A stretch of 34,025 nt of DNA from a bacterium (GTDB taxonomy: Bacteria; Gemmatimonadota; Gemmatimonadetes; Gemmatimonadales; Gemmatimonadaceae): NCBI GenBank assembly GCA_027484025.1, contig JAIXTI010000222.1, positions 1 through 34,025 of the forward strand, written 5' to 3'. The notes under the pieces are model-generated. The model saw only the letters and a list, made by a program, of their open reading frames with translations, had not been told where the DNA came from and made no database searches. The translations under genes were made by a program, and so were the position numbers. This document shows positions 18,836-28,285 of this stretch, piece by piece (the first letter of the stretch is position 1; each line of letters opens with the position of its first letter).

Positions 18836-19662
18836 CGGGCGAGAGAGTCGGGGGAGATACGACGAGTGAGCAGCGGTCGTGGCGACGGGATGGATCGTCC
18901 TGCACGGCGAGCACCATCTGTGGCGTAGGCGACGTCGAGTGGTGCGTCACCTCGCGGCCAGTCACGTTCCTTGCCCGGATGGTCCTGACGCGGCTGCGAT
19001 AGCACGTACGCCGCGATGTCCGCCGCCTGCTGCGGCGACAGCGTGCCACGTTGGTCGAACGGCATGTTGTGGCGAATAAAAGTCGCGAAAGTGAAGTGTC
19101 GAGCCATGCCGGCCCCAACGGAGAAGCTGCCAGCCCCCCAGAGCGGCGGATTGATGCCCATGCCCTGCCCCGCGGCACCATGGCAGCGCGCACACGTGGC
19201 CGCATAGCCCTCGCGGCCGCGCCGACCGTCGCCACCGACGCGTACCGTGTCCACGCCGGCCGATCGTGGCCGCTCGCGCAAGGACTCGATGTACGCGACC
19301 ATGTCGCGGATATCTCGCCCGCTCTCCGGCAGCATGCGGCCGGCAAGGCTGCGCGCGATGCACTCGTTGACACGACGTGCAAGCGATTCCTCGTATGCGG
19401 GACGCGCACGAAAGCGTGGGTAGCGCGATGCGCTGCCGTTCCACGGCATCGCCGCGTTGTTGGTGCCGTTATCGAGATGGCACGACACACAGCGCAACCC
19501 ATTTCCGCTGTACGCCGGAAGCGAATCCGCGAACGCCGTCACCAGCGCCAGTCCGCGGACCGGATTCCCGGTACTCACGTTCGCGACCGCCGGCGTCCGC
19601 TGCGCGCGAATGACGGAGACGCCCACGATCGAGGCGAACAGGACGACCGACACGAGTTTCAT
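18832..19662 (-). CDS. tsdA: Dihaem cytochrome c, thiosulfate dehydrogenase (TsdA) type
   Basis: This is a periplasmic dihaem cytochrome of 276 residues. TsdA joins two thiosulfates into tetrathionate, or runs the reverse reaction. A short signal peptide (1-20, ending VIRA) precedes haem site one, Cys58-VS-Cys61-His62, and haem site two, Cys157-AR-Cys160-His161. Between them SLARRVNECIARSLAGRMLP (93-112) matches the TsdA segment whose cysteine (here Cys101) is the rare axial ligand of the catalytic haem. After the second haem, NPPLWGAGSFSVGAGM (171-186), the NMP motif (199-201) and HPGKERDWPRGDAPLDVAY (228-246) are also TsdA-like. I chose the ATG at 19662 because it begins the signal peptide. 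It has no ribosome site. The tail after 247 is basic and non-conserved. SoxA is a less likely relative. Confidence 0.85.
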   Translation of the reverse strand: MKLVSVVLFASIVGVSVIRAQRTPAVANVSTGNPVRGLALVTAFADSLPAYSGNGLRCVSCHLDNGTNNAAMPWNGSASRYPRFRARPAYEESLARRVNECIARSLAGRMLPESGRDIRDMVAYIESLRERPRSAGVDTVRVGGDGRRGREGYAATCARCHGAAGQGMGINPPLWGAGSFSVGAGMARHFTFATFIRHNMPFDQRGTLSPQQAADIAAYVLSQPRQDHPGKERDWPRGDAPLDVAYATDGARRAGRSIPSPRPLLTRRISPDSLAR

Positions 19663-19686
19663 ACGCACGAATATGCGCCAACTACG

Positions 19687-19720
19687 CGGGGGCGCCAGCG
19701 ATAGCTCGCCGGCGCCCCCG
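19687..19720 (-). terminator. Strong hairpin between sdhB and tsdA
   Basis: Perfect 10-base arms CGGGGGCGCC (19687-19696) and GGCGCCCCCG (19711-19720) enclose a further 4-base stem (GCGA/TCGC) with a four-base loop. No T run follows on the minus strand. It sits 24 bases after the sdhB stop and 24 bases before the tsdA start, leaving almost no room for a promoter below it. Confidence 0.55.
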
Positions 19721-19744
19721 TGATCGTTCGATGTACCAGCCGAA

Positions 19745-20518
19745 TCAGCCTGAACCGGCAACGGCACGCGGCTCCTGACGACGGGCGCTCGCCACCAGAT
19801 AATCGCGGTTCATCTTCTTGATGACGTCGATGCTGATCTCCTTCGGGCACGCCTCCTGACATTCACCGGCCAAGGTGCAATGGCCAAAGCCTTCGAGATC
19901 CATCTGCTCGACCATGGCGAGGGCGCGCTTGTCCCGCTCAGGCTGTCCCTGCGGGAGGTTGCCGAGGTGCGAAATCTTCGCGCCGGTGAAGAGCGACGCC
20001 GACGCGTTGGGACACGCCGCCACACAGGCACCACAGCCGATGCACGCGGCGGCATCCATCGCCTCCTCGAGCACGTCTTTGCCGATGAGAATCTCGTTGG
20101 CGTCACGCGCGCCACCGGTGTTCACCGAGATGTAGCCGCCCGCCTGAATGATGCGGTCGAACGACCCACGGTTGACCACGAGATCCTTCACCACCGGGAA
20201 CGGTGAGGCACGCCACGGTTCGACGGTGATGATGTCGCCGTCCTTGAACGCGCGCATATGGAGCTGACAGGTAGCGGCGCCCTTCCACGGCCCATGGGCC
20301 TGACCGTTGATCATCATGGCGCACGAGCCACAGATGCCTTCACGGCAATCGTGCGAGAACGCCACCGGCTCCTTACCCTCGAGCGTCAACTGCTCGTTGA
20401 GCATGTCGAACATTTCGAGGAACGACATGTCCGGGCCGACGCCGTCGAGCGTGTACGTCTCGAGCTTGCCGGGGGCCTGGGACGCCGGCTGACGCCAGAC
20501 GTTGAGAGTGAGCTTCAT
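19745..20518 (-). CDS. sdhB: Succinate dehydrogenase iron-sulfur subunit
   Basis: This subunit (257 residues) carries the three Fe-S clusters that pass electrons from the flavin of SdhA to quinone. Ligands are Cys58, 63, 66 and 84 for [2Fe-2S] ([16 protein letters not shown]), Cys159, 162, 165 and 169 ([12 protein letters not shown]), and Cys214, 220 and 224 in [15 protein letters not shown]. The arrangement is that of the non-E. coli, Bacteroidetes/Actinobacteria-type enzymes. It fits the single cytochrome-b subunit encoded upstream. The start overlaps the sdhA stop by one base (TAATG). A strong hairpin follows the gene. Confidence 0.96.
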   Translation of the reverse strand: MKLTLNVWRQPASQAPGKLETYTLDGVGPDMSFLEMFDMLNEQLTLEGKEPVAFSHDCREGICGSCAMMINGQAHGPWKGAATCQLHMRAFKDGDIITVEPWRASPFPVVKDLVVNRGSFDRIIQAGGYISVNTGGARDANEILIGKDVLEEAMDAAACIGCGACVAACPNASASLFTGAKISHLGNLPQGQPERDKRALAMVEQMDLEGFGHCTLAGECQEACPKEISIDVIKKMNRDYLVASARRQEPRAVAGSG

Positions 20519-22431
20519 TACTTGTAGCTCCGCGTGGAGAGGTGCACGTTCTCGTACACCAGCGGTTCCTTGTTGAGGATCGGGGCCTTGCCTTCACCGG
20601 CGTACTCCCACGCGGCAACATACGCGTAGTCGTCGTCGTTGCGCTTGGCTTCGCCTTCTTCCTGGTACTCGGTGCGGAAGTGACCACCGCACGACTCTTC
20701 ACGATTCAGCGCGTCACGGCACATCAGTTCACCCAACTCGATGAAGTCGGCCACGCGTCCGGCCTTCTCCAGCGACTGGTTGAGCGAGTCGCCGCTGCCC
20801 GGCACGTTCACGTTGCTCCAGAACTCTTCCTTGAGTTGCGGAATCAGTTCCAGCGCCTTCGTCAGACCGGCCCGGTCACGCGCCATCCCGCAGTACTCCC
20901 ACATGATCTTGCCGAGTTCCTTGTGGAAGGAATCGACCGTCCGCTTGCCCTTGATGCTCAGGAACTTGTTCTGCTGCGCGCGCACGGCGCCTTCGGCCTC
21001 GGCGAACGCCGCATGCGATGTGTCGACCTTGGGCAGCTTGGTACCAGCGAGATAATCGCCGATGGTATACGGCAGTACGAAGTACCCGTCGGCGAGTCCC
21101 TGCATGAGCGCCGAGGCGCCAAGACGATTCGCGCCGTGATCGGAGAAGTTGGCTTCACCGGCGACGTGCAACCCGGGCACCGTACTCATGAGGTTGTAGT
21201 CGACCCAGAGGCCGCCCATGGTATAGTGCACCGCGGGGTAAATGCGCATGGGCTGCTCATACGGATTTTCGTCCGTGATGCGCTGGTACATGTCGAACAG
21301 ATTCCCGTAGCGTTCGGCGATCGTCTGCCGGCCAAGACGCTTGATCGACTCGGCGAAGTCGAGGTACACGCCAAGCCCACCCGGCCCCACGCCACGACCA
21401 TCGTCGCACGCTTCCTTGGCCGCACGTGACGCAATGTCGCGCGGGGCCAGGTTGCCGAAGCTCGGATACTTGCGCTCGAGGAAGTAATCCCGCTCTGCTT
21501 CCGGAATCTGCGCCGGCGGACGATTGTCGCCGCGCTTGAGCGGCACCCAGATACGTCCGTCGTTGCGCAGCGATTCCGACATGAGCGTCAGCTTCGACTG
21601 ATGCTCACCGTGGACCGGAATGCACGTGGGGTGAATCTGCGTGTAGCACGGATTGGCAAACGCCGCCCCCTTCTTGTGCGCGCGCCAGGACGCCGTCACG
21701 TTGGAGTACATAGCGTTGGTGCTGAGGTAGAACACGTTGCCGTATCCGCCTGTCGCGAGCACGACGGCATCGGCCGCGTGCGAGGTGATCTTGCCGGTCA
21801 GCAGGTTGCGCGTGACAATGCCGCGCGCGTGCCCGTCGACCACGACCAGATCGAGCATTTCCTCGAAGGTGTGCATTTGCACCTTCTTCGCCGCCACCTG
21901 CTTCTCGAGCGCCGAGTACGCGCCCAGCAACAGCTGCTGTCCGGTTTGTCCGCGTGCGTAGAACGTGCGCGAGACCTGCGCACCACCGAACGAGCGGTTG
22001 GCGAGCAGTCCGCCGTATTCACGTGCGAACGGCACCCCTTGCGCCACACACTGGTCGATGATGTTCACCGACACCTGTGCCAGACGGTACACGTTCGCTT
22101 CACGCGCCCGGAAGTCGCCGCCCTTGATCGTGTCGTAGAAGAGTCGGCGCACGGAGTCGCCGTCGTTCTGGTAGTTCTTCGCCGCGTTGATGCCGCCCTG
22201 CGCCGCGATGGAGTGCGCGCGCCGCGGCGAATCGTGGAAGACGAAACACGACACGTTGTAGCCCAGCTCGGACATCGTGGCCGCCGCCGATGCACCGGCA
22301 AGGCCGGCCCCGACCACGATGACATGGTGCTTCCGCTTGTTGGCGGGGTTCACGAGCTTCATCGAGAACTTGTGGTGGTCCCACTTCGATTCGAGGGGAC
22401 CACTCGGGATCTTGGGATTCAGGTCGAGCAT
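20518..22431 (-). CDS. sdhA: Succinate dehydrogenase flavoprotein subunit
   Basis: SdhA oxidises succinate to fumarate at a covalently bound FAD. It has 637 residues. The dinucleotide-binding motif [14 protein letters not shown] lies at 37-50, and the FAD-attachment region [14 protein letters not shown] places the histidine at about residue 73. The substrate region [16 protein letters not shown] and the late glycine-rich motif [15 protein letters not shown] are intact. The ATG at 22431 ([12 protein letters not shown]) follows the sdhC stop by one base; the longer open frame upstream is sdhC in another frame. Length and the region after residue 560 match the longer SdhA/FrdA of the class with a single membrane subunit. 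Direction (oxidase or fumarate reductase) cannot be told from sequence alone, but the aerobic context favours oxidation. Confidence 0.96.
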   Translation of the reverse strand: MLDLNPKIPSGPLESKWDHHKFSMKLVNPANKRKHHVIVVGAGLAGASAAATMSELGYNVSCFVFHDSPRRAHSIAAQGGINAAKNYQNDGDSVRRLFYDTIKGGDFRAREANVYRLAQVSVNIIDQCVAQGVPFAREYGGLLANRSFGGAQVSRTFYARGQTGQQLLLGAYSALEKQVAAKKVQMHTFEEMLDLVVVDGHARGIVTRNLLTGKITSHAADAVVLATGGYGNVFYLSTNAMYSNVTASWRAHKKGAAFANPCYTQIHPTCIPVHGEHQSKLTLMSESLRNDGRIWVPLKRGDNRPPAQIPEAERDYFLERKYPSFGNLAPRDIASRAAKEACDDGRGVGPGGLGVYLDFAESIKRLGRQTIAERYGNLFDMYQRITDENPYEQPMRIYPAVHYTMGGLWVDYNLMSTVPGLHVAGEANFSDHGANRLGASALMQGLADGYFVLPYTIGDYLAGTKLPKVDTSHAAFAEAEGAVRAQQNKFLSIKGKRTVDSFHKELGKIMWEYCGMARDRAGLTKALELIPQLKEEFWSNVNVPGSGDSLNQSLEKAGRVADFIELGELMCRDALNREESCGGHFRTEYQEEGEAKRNDDDYAYVAAWEYAGEGKAPILNKEPLVYENVHLSTRSYK

Positions 22432-22432
22432 G

Positions 22433-23155
22433 TCAGTGGGTCTCCGCGGCGGCCGTGGACGTGACCGTCGCGTCGTCGACTTGTGCCGGCGCGTCGGGGA
22501 ACAGGCCGAGGACGGCCGCGACAGGAACGACAATGAAGCCGCCCGCCACGACGATCGCGAGTACGAGCGCGAGCTTGCGCTTGAGGGGCTGCGTGGACGG
22601 TTGTGCCACGCCGAGCGTGCGCACCACGGCCCAGCTGCCATGGTAGAGGTGCAACCCGAGAGCCAACATCGCCAGCACGTAGAACCCGGCGACGAGCGGA
22701 TTGGCCAGGCCGAGCCGGACGTTGTTGTACGGATCGAGGTGCGTGAACTGCGGATGCACCGCCCCGATCGTGAGGTGCAGCAGATGGAAGACGATGAACG
22801 CGAGGAGCAGCACGCCGCCCCAGCGGATGGTGCGCGCCGCCAGTGTCGTGACCTGCGGGCGGCGCACGGCATACGCCTCAGGCCGCGCCGCCTTCGACAA
22901 CATGGTGAGCTGATACGCGGCCACAGCGTGGAGGACGACGGCCGTGAGCAGGCCGATGCGGATGGCCCAAAGCAACGGCATGCTCGTGCGGAGCAGTTCG
23001 GCGTAGTGCTTCATGGCTGCAGGCGCATCCGGATAAAACATCTGGAGGTTGCCAGCCATATGGCCAATGACGAACAGGATCCCGATGATCCCGGTCACAG
23101 CCATCACGATCTTCTTGCCGACCGTGCTCTGCCAGAAACGCGAGAGAGCGTACAT
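22433..23155 (-). CDS. sdhC: Succinate dehydrogenase cytochrome b subunit (single-polypeptide type)
   Basis: This membrane anchor of 240 residues has five hydrophobic segments, at about 15-36, 61-85, 111-132, 152-173 and 192-217. Histidines suited to two b haems are His32 (IGHMAGN), His76 ([10 protein letters not shown]), His124/127 (FHLLHLT) and His169/172 (LHLYHGSW). No sdhD is present, so this is the type with one dihaem subunit. The C-terminal 20 residues are a soluble Ala/Thr/Asp-rich tail. The ATG lies only 20 bases after a strong hairpin that ends the mdh unit and has no ribosome site. Confidence 0.94.
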   Translation of the reverse strand: MYALSRFWQSTVGKKIVMAVTGIIGILFVIGHMAGNLQMFYPDAPAAMKHYAELLRTSMPLLWAIRIGLLTAVVLHAVAAYQLTMLSKAARPEAYAVRRPQVTTLAARTIRWGGVLLLAFIVFHLLHLTIGAVHPQFTHLDPYNNVRLGLANPLVAGFYVLAMLALGLHLYHGSWAVVRTLGVAQPSTQPLKRKLALVLAIVVAGGFIVVPVAAVLGLFPDAPAQVDDATVTSTAAAETH

Positions 23156-23164
23156 AAGCGGGGT

Positions 23165-23206
23165 GGAAGTAGAAACCGGCGCCTCACTGTCGTGAGCGCG
23201 CCGGTT
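23165..23206 (-). terminator. Rho-independent terminator of mdh
   Basis: Arms AACCGGCGC (23174-23182) and GCGCCGGTT (23198-23206) continue inward as CTCAC/GTGAG with a one-base bulge and a TGTC loop. On the minus strand the hairpin is followed by TTTCTACTTCC. It begins 10 bases after the mdh stop. Confidence 0.75.
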
Positions 23207-23215
23207 CGGACTGAA

Positions 23216-24359
<1,144 letters not shown>

Positions 24360-25331
24360 TCAGCCGCCGACCTCACTGAGCGCCCGCAGGCCGCCCACGC
24401 GCATCTGCAGCAGCGCGTGCTCTTTGGGCTTCTCGGCCAGGGCCTTGGCAAAGAGGGGGGCCAGTGGCTCCCCCCGGCGCAGCGCGTCTCGCAAAACGAC
24501 TTCGTGGTCACCGAAGAGGCACGTCCGAAGCCGACCGTCGGCGGTGAGCCGGACGCGATTGCAGGTCTCACAGTAGGTGTGCGTCATCGGGGTGATCACC
24601 CCGACCGACCCCGGCGCGTTCGGATAGCGATAATAGACCGCCGGACCGTTGCCCTTTTCTGGACCACGATCGGGCGACAGGTCGGCCACAGCGCGCACAC
24701 GCGATAGCACTTCGTCGCTGGGGACGACGTGGTCCCAGGTCAGTTCCCGCAGCTCGCCCACGGGCATGAGCTCGATGAAGCGCACATGCCACGGATACTC
24801 GCGCGTCAGTGCGGCAAAATCGGCAATCTCGTCGTCGTTGATTCCACGCATGACCACGACGTTGATCTTGATGGGGCCGATACCGGCCTCCTGCGCCGCG
24901 CGCGCCGCGGTCACCAGATCGAAGCCCAGGTCGCGGCGGGCGATGCGAATCACCCGCTCCGCTTGCAGAGAATCGGCGCTGATGTTCACCCGATCGAGTC
25001 CCGCATCCGCGAGCTCGCGGGCCATGACGGGGAGCTTCACCCCATTGGTCGACAGGGCAATGTCTTCGATCCCGTCGATGGCCTTGAGCATGCGGATCAG
25101 CGTGGGCAGCTCCGGGCGGATCGTTGGCTCCCCACCAGTGATCCGCAAGCGCTTGAGTCCAAGGGGCGCCAGCTGTCGGACGATCTCGGCGATTTCCTCG
25201 TACCGCAGAATCTCCTGCTTGGGCAGCCACGGAAGCCCTTCCAGGGGCATACAGTACTGACAGCGGAAGTTGCAGCGATCGGTAACCGAAATGCGGAGGT
25301 ATTCGATCTTTCGCCCGAATTGATCAAGCAT
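24360..25331 (-). CDS. moaA: GTP 3',8-cyclase (molybdenum cofactor synthesis)
   Basis: This radical-SAM enzyme performs the first step of molybdopterin synthesis, cyclising GTP together with MoaC. It has 323 residues. The SAM-cluster cysteines are Cys20, 24 and 27 (DRCNFRCQYCMP), and the second [4Fe-4S] cluster near the C-terminus uses Cys254, 257 and 271 (YCETCNRVRLTADG...TC). The essential terminal Gly-Gly is present (SEVGG). The start at 25331 (MLDQFGRKIEYLRIS) overlaps the moaE end by 8 bases. moaC is not in the window. Confidence 0.96.
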   Translation of the reverse strand: MLDQFGRKIEYLRISVTDRCNFRCQYCMPLEGLPWLPKQEILRYEEIAEIVRQLAPLGLKRLRITGGEPTIRPELPTLIRMLKAIDGIEDIALSTNGVKLPVMARELADAGLDRVNISADSLQAERVIRIARRDLGFDLVTAARAAQEAGIGPIKINVVVMRGINDDEIADFAALTREYPWHVRFIELMPVGELRELTWDHVVPSDEVLSRVRAVADLSPDRGPEKGNGPAVYYRYPNAPGSVGVITPMTHTYCETCNRVRLTADGRLRTCLFGDHEVVLRDALRRGEPLAPLFAKALAEKPKEHALLQMRVGGLRALSEVGG

Positions 25332-25806
25332 CGGCGAGCCCCACGTCGGTCCGCGCCGCGGCCCGGGTCGGATCGACCCACGCGCGCTCCCCGTCGAGAT
25401 AGTGCTCGCGCTTCCAAATGGGCACGCGCTGCTTGAGGGCTTCGATGATGTCCCGGGCCCCGTCGAGGGCGGGGCCACGGTGAGCATGGGCGGCCACGAT
25501 CGCGACGCTCACGTCGCCAACGCCGAGGGTGCCGATACGATGTTCGATGGCCACGCGAAGCCCGGAGATGCGGTCACAGACCTCGCGAGCGACCGACGCG
25601 AGCTCGAGCGCCGCCATCGACTCGTACGCTTCGTAGTCCATGCCGCTGACCCCGCGCCCGTCGTTCAGGTCGCGCACGGTGCCGAGAAAAACCGAAAGAG
25701 CACCAACACCGGCGGCCTGCGTCGTGGCGATCAGCCGAGCAACGTCGATGGGCTCCGTGACGATCGCCGAGTGCAGGAGACCGTACTGCGAGGAGGTCGC
25801 CGTCAT
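25324..25806 (-). CDS. moaE: Molybdopterin synthase large subunit
   Basis: MoaE, with thiocarboxylated MoaD, inserts the dithiolene sulfurs into precursor Z. It has 160 residues. Typical segments are VFLGTVRDLNDGR (39-51), MDYEAYESMA (56-65), HAHRGPALDG (107-116) and LKQRVPIWKREHY (124-136), the last with the conserved active-site lysines (125 and 132). The start overlaps the moaD stop as ATGA, which would keep the two synthase subunits in balance. The residues after 145 are a short Ala/Asp-rich tail. Confidence 0.95.
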   Translation of the reverse strand: MTATSSQYGLLHSAIVTEPIDVARLIATTQAAGVGALSVFLGTVRDLNDGRGVSGMDYEAYESMAALELASVAREVCDRISGLRVAIEHRIGTLGVGDVSVAIVAAHAHRGPALDGARDIIEALKQRVPIWKREHYLDGERAWVDPTRAAARTDVGLADA

Positions 25807-26045
25807 CCGCCGGCGACCGGCGGGATAAGCGCCACTTCATCGCGCGGCCCGACAATGGAGGCGGGTGCGGCAAACGCCTGGTTTACGGCGACCAGAGGCT
25901 TCGCTGGAAGACAGTCCCCGCCGGGCATGGCGCGCAACGCCTCAACCAGCACCGACACCGCACAAGGGGCGGTGACCGGCACTTCGAGGCGACGGGCGCC
26001 AAAGGCGTCGGCGTACGACGCGAAGAGCAGGATGGGAACGCTCAT
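25803..26045 (-). CDS. moaD: Molybdopterin synthase small subunit (sulfur carrier)
   Basis: This is a ubiquitin-like sulfur carrier of 80 residues, the expected size. It ends in the obligatory Gly-Gly (PPVAGG), whose terminal glycine is adenylated and thiocarboxylated by MoeB-type enzymes. The fold pattern starts with a strand (PILLFASYADAFG), and the end EVALIPPVAGG is diagnostic. It is followed directly by moaE through an ATGA overlap. There is no ribosome site at the ATG at 26045, and a hairpin lies 15 bases upstream. Confidence 0.93.
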   Translation of the reverse strand: MSVPILLFASYADAFGARRLEVPVTAPCAVSVLVEALRAMPGGDCLPAKPLVAVNQAFAAPASIVGPRDEVALIPPVAGG

Positions 26046-26060
26046 GACAAGCGGAAGATA

Positions 26061-26089
26061 GCGCCGGGAGGCCGAAGTAGTTCCGGCGC
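26061..26089 (-). terminator. Hairpin just before moaD
   Basis: GCGCCGG (26061-26067) and CCGGCGC (26083-26089) form a 7-base stem with a 15-base loop, ending 15 bases before the moaD start. No T run follows. It could be a weak terminator, an attenuator or a regulatory leader element. It is too small to be a molybdenum-cofactor riboswitch. Confidence 0.35.
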
Positions 26090-26114
26090 ACTCGAGAAAG
26101 CACCGAAATGAGCG

Positions 26115-26150
26115 ACGCCCCCGCCACCTGAGGCAGGCAGCTGAGGGCGT
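26115..26150 (-). terminator. Hairpin after the HU/IHF-family gene
   Basis: ACGCCC (26115-26120) and GGGCGT (26145-26150) enclose a GC-rich, partly self-pairing interior. On the minus strand it is followed by CGCTCATTTC. It lies 24 bases after the HU-like gene and could be its terminator. Confidence 0.4.
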
Positions 26151-26174
26151 TGAACGAGGAGCGGCAGTGACCGG

Positions 26175-26513
26175 TTATGAATCGCCGTAATCGTCATCAT
26201 CGTCGAGCATGTCCGCTTCGACGCCGGCGACCATGGCTCGCAGTTCCTTGCTGGGCTTGAACACGGGGACAGGACGCGCAGAGACCTCGACCGGAGAGCC
26301 CGTACGCGGATTCCGAGCCATGCGCGTTTTGCGCTGGCGGATTTTGTACGTCCCGAAGCCACGGACCTCGATGTTTTTCTGCTCCTGCAGCGCTTCCTTG
26401 ATGGCATCAAGGAACGCGTCAACGACGCGCGCGCAGTCTTTCTTGGAGATGGTCGGTCCGGCGGTCCGAGCAATGCGAGCCGTGACGTTCTCGACCAGAT
26501 CGGCTTTGGTCAT
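26175..26513 (-). CDS. HU/IHF-family DNA-binding protein with acidic tail
   Basis: This small nucleoid protein has 112 residues. The HU/IHF fold is clear: helices at 3-45, then the signature GFGTYKIRQRKTRMARNPRT (52-71) with the DNA-intercalating proline Pro69, then VPVFKPSKELR. Classic HU is about 90 residues. Here about 20 are added, ending in a run of aspartates (DDDDDYGDS). It could be HU, IHF-alpha-like or a specialised paralogue; sequence alone does not tell. It stands between two hairpins and is probably a single-gene unit. No ribosome site is seen at the ATG at 26513. Confidence 0.93.
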   Translation of the reverse strand: MTKADLVENVTARIARTAGPTISKKDCARVVDAFLDAIKEALQEQKNIEVRGFGTYKIRQRKTRMARNPRTGSPVEVSARPVPVFKPSKELRAMVAGVEADMLDDDDDYGDS

Positions 26514-26546
26514 GTGGCGGGCGGAGAGTTTCGGAGCAGAAACGCT

Positions 26547-26576
26547 GTGGGCACCAAGCTACGGCTCGGTGCCCAC
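26547..26576 (-). terminator. Terminator of carA
   Basis: Perfect 9-base arms GTGGGCACC (26547-26555) and GGTGCCCAC (26568-26576) have a smaller AGC/GCT stem and a TACG loop inside. On the minus strand AGCGTTTCTGC follows. It begins 49 bases after the carA stop. Confidence 0.65.
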
Positions 26577-26625
26577 GAAGCGAACGTATGGCCTTAGTGC
26601 TTATCAGTCAAGCGTTTGGGCCATC

Positions 26626-27738
26626 TCACCCACGACGATTTCTCAGGGCCGTGAGAAACTGATCGAACAAGGGCACGGCATCGTGCGGTCCCGGAGCGGC
26701 CTCCGGATGGTATTGCACGGCAAAGATCGGCAGCGTCTTGTGGCGGAGCCCCTCGACGGTCCCATCGTTCAGATTCACGTGCGTGACAGCCAGATCAGGG
26801 GCGCCTTCAACCCCTTCGGGCGAACCGACGACGGCAAACCCGTGGTTCTGCGATGTGATGAGCACCTGACCGGTGGCCAGATCCTTCACCGGCTGGTTCC
26901 CCCCGCGATGCCCAAACGGCATCTTGGCCGTCCGCCCGCCAAAGGTCAGTCCGAGCAGCTGGTGCCCGAGGCAAATGCCGAACATCGGCACCTGTTGCGA
27001 CGCGATGCTTCGGATGGCGGCCGGCGCGTAGGTGACGGCAGCCGGGTCTCCAGGGCCGTTCGACAGGAACACGCCGTCGGGATTCATGGCGAGCACCTGG
27101 TCCGCGCTCGTGTCGCTCGGCACCACCGTCACGCGCACCCCGTGCTCCTCGAAGAGGCGCAGGATATTGCGCTTTATCCCGTAGTCGTACGCGACGACGT
27201 GGAACGGTGCATCGGCCTTGCCCCAGCTATACGGCTCGCGGGTGGAGACGACCGTCGCCAAGTCGAGCCCTTCCATGCTGGGGCAGCTGTCGAGCGCCGC
27301 GAGGGCTTCCTTGGTGGGGGTCTCCCCCGCCCCGATCACGCCCTTCATTACACCGATGTTACGCAGATGCCGCGTCAGTCGACGGGTATCGACCTCGGTG
27401 AGCACCGGTACGTCGTACTGCTCGAGCCACTCCCGCAAATCGCCGGTGGCGCGCCAGTTCGAATAGGTCGGTGACAGCTCACGCACCACCACACCCGCGA
27501 CCTGTGGGCGCGCGGATTCGGGGTCTTCGAGGTTGATGCCGTAGTTGCCGATCTGCGGCGCCGTCAGCACCACGATCTGGCCGTTGTAGGAGGGATCGGT
27601 GAACACCTCCTGATAGCCGGTCATGTTCGTGGTGAACACAACTTCGGCAACGGTCGGCAGGGAGGGCCCCACCAGTCGACCGAGAAAAAGGGTTCCGTCC
27701 TCGAGGAGGAGGAACCCTTTGGGCGGCAAGCTGTGCAC
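26626..27738 (-). CDS. carA: Carbamoyl-phosphate synthase small subunit
   Basis: CarA hydrolyses glutamine and channels ammonia to CarB for carbamoyl phosphate, the precursor of arginine and pyrimidines. It has 370 residues, the usual length. The N-terminal domain begins [13 protein letters not shown] and contains [16 protein letters not shown]. The class-I glutaminase triad is Cys256 ([11 protein letters not shown]), His344 and Glu346 ([13 protein letters not shown]). I start at the GTG at 27738, 8 bases after the secG stop, with a weak AAGG ribosome site. The frame open to 27954 is secG in another frame. carB is not in the window. Confidence 0.95.
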   Translation of the reverse strand: MHSLPPKGFLLLEDGTLFLGRLVGPSLPTVAEVVFTTNMTGYQEVFTDPSYNGQIVVLTAPQIGNYGINLEDPESARPQVAGVVVRELSPTYSNWRATGDLREWLEQYDVPVLTEVDTRRLTRHLRNIGVMKGVIGAGETPTKEALAALDSCPSMEGLDLATVVSTREPYSWGKADAPFHVVAYDYGIKRNILRLFEEHGVRVTVVPSDTSADQVLAMNPDGVFLSNGPGDPAAVTYAPAAIRSIASQQVPMFGICLGHQLLGLTFGGRTAKMPFGHRGGNQPVKDLATGQVLITSQNHGFAVVGSPEGVEGAPDLAVTHVNLNDGTVEGLRHKTLPIFAVQYHPEAAPGPHDAVPLFDQFLTALRNRRG

Positions 27739-27746
27739 CTGCCGCC

Positions 27747-28127
27747 TTACTTCTTCGCGGGCGCGGCCGGTGTGGCCGGCGCTGCCTGCTGCGTCAGAGG
27801 CGCGGCGGGAGCCGCGGCGCCACCGCCCGTGCTGGGTGCCGACGCGGGGGCCGGCGCGGCGAGCTTGTCGAGCACCGACTTGGGTGCCGTTCCGCGGCTG
27901 GACATGATCTGCAGCACGAACGCCAAGCCGAGGAAGATGCCGCCACACCACCACGAGGTCTTCGTGAGGAGGTTGCCGGCCTGACGCGACCCGATCACGG
28001 AGTCCGACGACGAGCTCGCGCCGCCGAAGCTGGCAGCGAGACCGCCACCCTTGCCCGACTGGAGAAGAATCGCCGCCGCAAGCACGAAAGCGTCGAGGAT
28101 GAGCAGAGTCAGCAGAAACGTGTACAT
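27747..28127 (-). CDS. secG: Protein translocase subunit SecG
   Basis: This small subunit of the SecYEG channel has 126 residues. It has two transmembrane helices (about 2-22 and 57-77) joined by the typical Gly/Ser-rich loop, [20 protein letters not shown]. The first half matches SecG well. The C-terminal 45 residues are a Pro/Ala-rich low-complexity tail ([17 protein letters not shown]...) without a membrane segment. It lies between tpiA and carA; secG next to tpiA is a common bacterial pairing. Confidence 0.94.
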   Translation of the reverse strand: MYTFLLTLLILDAFVLAAAILLQSGKGGGLAASFGGASSSSDSVIGSRQAGNLLTKTSWWCGGIFLGLAFVLQIMSSRGTAPKSVLDKLAAPAPASAPSTGGGAAAPAAPLTQQAAPATPAAPAKK

Positions 28128-28197
28128 GTCGCGGAGACGGATTGCCGTGAGTGAAACGGGCCGGTTCCCAGCCCTAGCCCCGTAAAATCACCTGGTC

Positions 28198-28225
28198 GCG
28201 CCCCTACGACAAGTGCTTGGGGCGC
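28198..28225 (-). terminator. Hairpin after tpiA
   Basis: GCGCCCC (28198-28204) and GGGGCGC (28219-28225) form a 7-base stem with a 14-base loop. On the minus strand GACCAGGTGATTTTACGG follows, with T's only further on. It may be a tpiA terminator or part of the secG leader. The 158-base gap (28128-28285) contains nothing else clear. Confidence 0.4.
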
Positions 28226-28285
28226 AGAAGGTTGGGCAGACTGACGTGGAGAGCGTGCCCGGTACCGCACTCCACCCCTGGACGC

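Noticed and set aside
26061..26089. Molybdenum-cofactor riboswitch before moaD
   Set aside because: Only a simple 7-bp stem is present; the known Moco element is much larger with several conserved stems.
28128..28285. Possible tRNA next to secG, a common position for tRNA-Leu
   Set aside because: The GC-rich hairpin there lacks a T-arm GTTCRANYC box and a clover-leaf arrangement on either strand.
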